A stretch of DNA of 51,172 nucleotides. Origin: HGM04593 sp045592125 (GTDB lineage: Bacteria; Bacteroidota; Bacteroidia; Bacteroidales; Bacteroidaceae). Location of the stretch: positions 1-51,172 of the forward strand of contig JAZNUE010000007.1 of assembly GCA_045592125.1 (NCBI GenBank). Direction: 5' to 3'. How positions within the stretch are numbered: the stretch's first letter is position 1; every line of letters begins with the position of its first letter. The notes beneath the pieces were generated by a model. It was not told the origin of the DNA and ran no database searches. It saw only the letters and a program-made list of their open reading frames with translations. The position numbers were made by a program, and so were the translations under genes. Of the stretch, positions 49,557-51,172 are shown piece by piece.

Positions 49557-49564
49557 TACTTTTG
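49557..49564 (+). promoter_or_regulatory. -7 element of the GH108 gene
   Basis: TACTTTTG, a perfect match, 17 bases before the ATG. No clear -33 box. It is divergent from the spmAB promoter. Confidence 0.5.
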
Positions 49565-49580
49565 TACAAAAAGCAGTAGC

Positions 49581-50525
49581 ATGGAAGATAAATTTAAAAG
49601 CACAGAATTCTTCATTTCTGATAATATTGAAGAAATTGAAAAAGAGAAGAAAAAGCGTCAGGCACTTCATTCGTTCTTCCCTCATTCATTGGGTCCTGAA
49701 GACAATACAAGGTATGTGTTATTGGGGAATAATAAGCCTGAACCTAAAGTTAATAACCCTTTTGAGCAGCCCAAACAAGAGTCAAGCAATGTTAAAAGTA
49801 CTCCGGATTTTGGAAATGATGAAAAAGAACTTAACTTTGACCCTTGGCAACGTGAAAAAACGCTTGACAGGATGAGGGTAATAAAGTATCCCAAATTGAA
49901 TGGTGAATTAGGGACGCAAATCCTTAACCGCGCTCCTTACCATGAGGAAGAGTTCGATTACATGAACAGAGCAAAGTTTGATTCTGTTATTGGTCATACT
50001 CTAAAATCCGAGGGTGATTATTCAAATCATCCTAACGACCGTGGTGGGGAAACTATGTACGGCATAACAAAATCCTTTATGGAGGACTACAAGTATGCCT
50101 TGCCGGGGGGTAAATCCAAACCTATAAGAGACCTCACGGTCGACGATGCCCGCAGTCTCTATAAGGCCATGTGGGATAAATACAAGTTAGGATATATAAG
50201 AGACAAGAATTTGGCCTATGTACTTAATGATTATATGGTAAATTCCTATGCAGGAGGTGTTGTTAAACGTGTACAGCGGATATTGAATAATAGAGGAGCT
50301 TCGCTGAATGTTGATGGTCTGATGGGGCCAAAAACATTAGAGGCCATACATGCTTGTGACCCTAAATGGTTGATTGATGAAATAATTAAGGATAGACAAT
50401 TTTATTATAAGAAAGATGCATGTGAGCATCCTAGTCAACAAATTTTTTATGAGGGCTGGATAAGACGTTTGAATGGTATTGCTGAGAAGGTTGGCAGCAA
50501 AATAAGATACCCTATAGAATTTTGA
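49581..50525 (+). CDS. GH108-type N-acetylmuramidase-like protein with peptidoglycan-binding tail
   Basis: A 314-residue protein. Residues ~130-240 match the glycoside hydrolase 108 fold: FDSVIGHTLKSEGDYSNHPNDRGGETMYGIT, with catalytic glutamate E144. The usual EGG is EGD here. Residues ~245-300 resemble the small peptidoglycan-binding domain that accompanies GH108 (ILNNRGASLNVDGLMGPKTLEAIHACDP). The first ~125 residues are charged, proline- and asparagine-rich and unmatched, and there is no signal peptide, so export would need another route (phage-type holin, contractile system) or the protein stays inside. The region is richer in A+T than the housekeeping genes. A secreted-protein gene follows four bases later. 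Confidence 0.8.
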   Translation: MEDKFKSTEFFISDNIEEIEKEKKKRQALHSFFPHSLGPEDNTRYVLLGNNKPEPKVNNPFEQPKQESSNVKSTPDFGNDEKELNFDPWQREKTLDRMRVIKYPKLNGELGTQILNRAPYHEEEFDYMNRAKFDSVIGHTLKSEGDYSNHPNDRGGETMYGITKSFMEDYKYALPGGKSKPIRDLTVDDARSLYKAMWDKYKLGYIRDKNLAYVLNDYMVNSYAGGVVKRVQRILNNRGASLNVDGLMGPKTLEAIHACDPKWLIDEIIKDRQFYYKKDACEHPSQQIFYEGWIRRLNGIAEKVGSKIRYPIEF

Positions 50526-50529
50526 CATT

Positions 50530-51063
50530 ATGAAAAGAACATTCCTTTTAATTTTGGGACTTGTTGCATTGTCATTGACAATGCAGAGTTTCATTAGTGC
50601 GCCGCAAGAAGATGGTGACGGGGTGTTGTCTCCGTTAGTTGGAACATGGGATTGGAAGGAGGGCTATGAAATAGGTTCTCACTTTGCAGTATGGGTCGGT
50701 GAAAGGAATGACTCCTTGATATTCACAATGGGAGGCTCTTTCTTTTACGGACAGAAACTACACTCGGCGGAAACAACCTATGATGAAGAAAGAATGTTCA
50801 TTCAGATGATACGTGTAAAGAAACCTGAAGGTAATTTTGTGAAGACCAAGATAAGTGAAGGCATATCAAATGGTTCTTATAATTATGACAGGAGAAATCT
50901 TTACAACGATATTTCGTTTGAGGTTCTTAATGATTCAACAATGCTGTTCATTTTGGGAGACAAGAGAAGTTATTGGCCCGACACTGCAAGAATGATACGT
51001 CGAGACAGGGTTAATCATGAATTCTCTGATGAGACTTACCTTTTTATGTATAAAGGTGAATAA
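50530..51063 (+). CDS. Secreted lipocalin-like protein of unknown function
   Basis: A 177-residue protein with a signal peptide (MKRTFLLILGLVALSLTMQSFISA). The mature part starts acidic (PQEDGDG), then LSPLVGTWDWKEGYEIGSHFAVWVGERNDSLIFTMGGSFF, which resembles the first strands of small lipocalin-like barrels (LVGTW motif). The rest is mostly predicted strand. I do not recognise a named family. It begins four bases after the GH108-like gene, so both are one transcript, and a paralogue starts right after it. An immunity or inhibitor role for the muramidase partner is possible from the layout but unproven. Confidence 0.75.
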   Translation: MKRTFLLILGLVALSLTMQSFISAPQEDGDGVLSPLVGTWDWKEGYEIGSHFAVWVGERNDSLIFTMGGSFFYGQKLHSAETTYDEERMFIQMIRVKKPEGNFVKTKISEGISNGSYNYDRRNLYNDISFEVLNDSTMLFILGDKRSYWPDTARMIRRDRVNHEFSDETYLFMYKGE

Positions 51064-51115
51064 TACAATGAAGAAAACTTTCTTTTTAATCTTTGCGGTG
51101 AACCGCGAAAATAGG

Positions 51116-51172
51116 ATGTGGTCTTTCACTATCATTGGACTTGTCGCATTGTCATTGACAATGCAGAGTTTC
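51116..51172 (+). CDS. Start of a second, tandem secreted paralogue (cut by the window end)
   Basis: The last bases encode MWSFTIIGLVALSLTMQSF, the same signal peptide core as the preceding gene; the DNA for GLVALSLTMQSF differs from it by a single base. So the preceding gene is duplicated in tandem. ATG 51116 gives a normal signal peptide. An in-frame ATG at 51068 adds MKKTFFLIFAVNRENR, itself a copy of a signal peptide start. The rest lies outside the window. Confidence 0.65.
   Translation, partial: MWSFTIIGLVALSLTMQSF

Noticed and set aside
49510..49875. 121-codon plus-strand frame overlapping the GH108 start
   Set aside because: Out of frame with the domain-bearing gene, and it begins before that gene's -7 box.
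1..51172. CRISPR arrays, rRNA genes, transposases
   Set aside because: No regularly spaced repeats, rRNA signatures or transposase motifs were seen; the dispersed repeats are intergenic palindromes.

Overview
The window looks like a chromosomal segment of a Bacteroidota species, most likely order Bacteroidales. Three things point there. The recognisable promoters follow the Bacteroides-type pattern (TTTG or CTTG, 19-20 bases, then TAnnTTTG or TAnnTTCG). Genes mostly lack Shine-Dalgarno sequences. The gene content is typical of that order: a PorZ-like type IX secretion protein, fused RibBA, a fused SpmA/SpmB protein, DUF4476 and START-like proteins, and Bacteroidales-style YbeY and RF2. Gene starts, domains and promoters were read by eye; no database search was possible.

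Layout. 1-487: tRNA-Asp (minus), plus the wrecked 3' half of a second copy. 488-3290 (minus): recR, a small membrane protein, a family 2 glycosyltransferase and a GNAT acetyltransferase, tightly packed. 3291-3631: divergent intergenic region with tandem repeats and the mnmG promoter. 3632-10033 (plus): mnmG, a perfect parS-like palindrome, apt-uvrC, dtd-mazG-like, deoC. 10173-11147 (minus): long-chain polyprenyl diphosphate synthase. 11285-17270 (plus): polA, an acyltransferase with a C-terminal frameshift, ychF-lgt. A perfect 70-bp palindrome separates lgt from convergent katA and mutS (minus). 21810-28528 (plus): leuS, a YitT-family protein, rdgB and a porZ-like gene. 28738-29532: a TerB-like protein with an unusual C-terminal domain.

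29533-31737 is the main accessory region: dispersed structured repeats, then an A+T-rich three-gene module resembling HipBST toxin-antitoxin systems, with palindromic operators. It sits at the 3' end of a metallophosphoesterase gene. A diverged, in-frame copy of that gene's last 24 codons is left on the far side, as expected for insertion or recombination at that site.

31738-38911 (minus): metallophosphoesterase, a repeat-rich A+T-rich gap, aminotransferase, lptF/G-like plus ribBA, and a START-like protein. 39186-39259: tRNA-Met with a textbook promoter and terminator. 39340-44152 (minus): cation/proton antiporter, DUF4476 protein, Wzx-like flippase, ruvB (possibly leaderless). Then a truncated ComEA-like N-terminus, a VanZ-like protein, CYTH protein and prfB (no frameshift site), an ArgE/DapE-like M20 hydrolase, ybeY and an SpmA/SpmB fusion. 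At the right edge is a lower-G+C cluster: a GH108 muramidase-like protein without a signal peptide, followed by two tandem secreted paralogues, the second cut by the window end.

Most genes are core housekeeping: DNA repair and replication (recR, uvrC, polA, mutS, ruvB), translation and tRNA (mnmG, dtd, leuS, prfB, ybeY, ychF), nucleotide sanitation (rdgB, mazG-like) and envelope biogenesis (lgt, lptF/G, Wzx, GT2, porZ). The parS-like site beside mnmG hints that the segment lies in the origin half of the chromosome.
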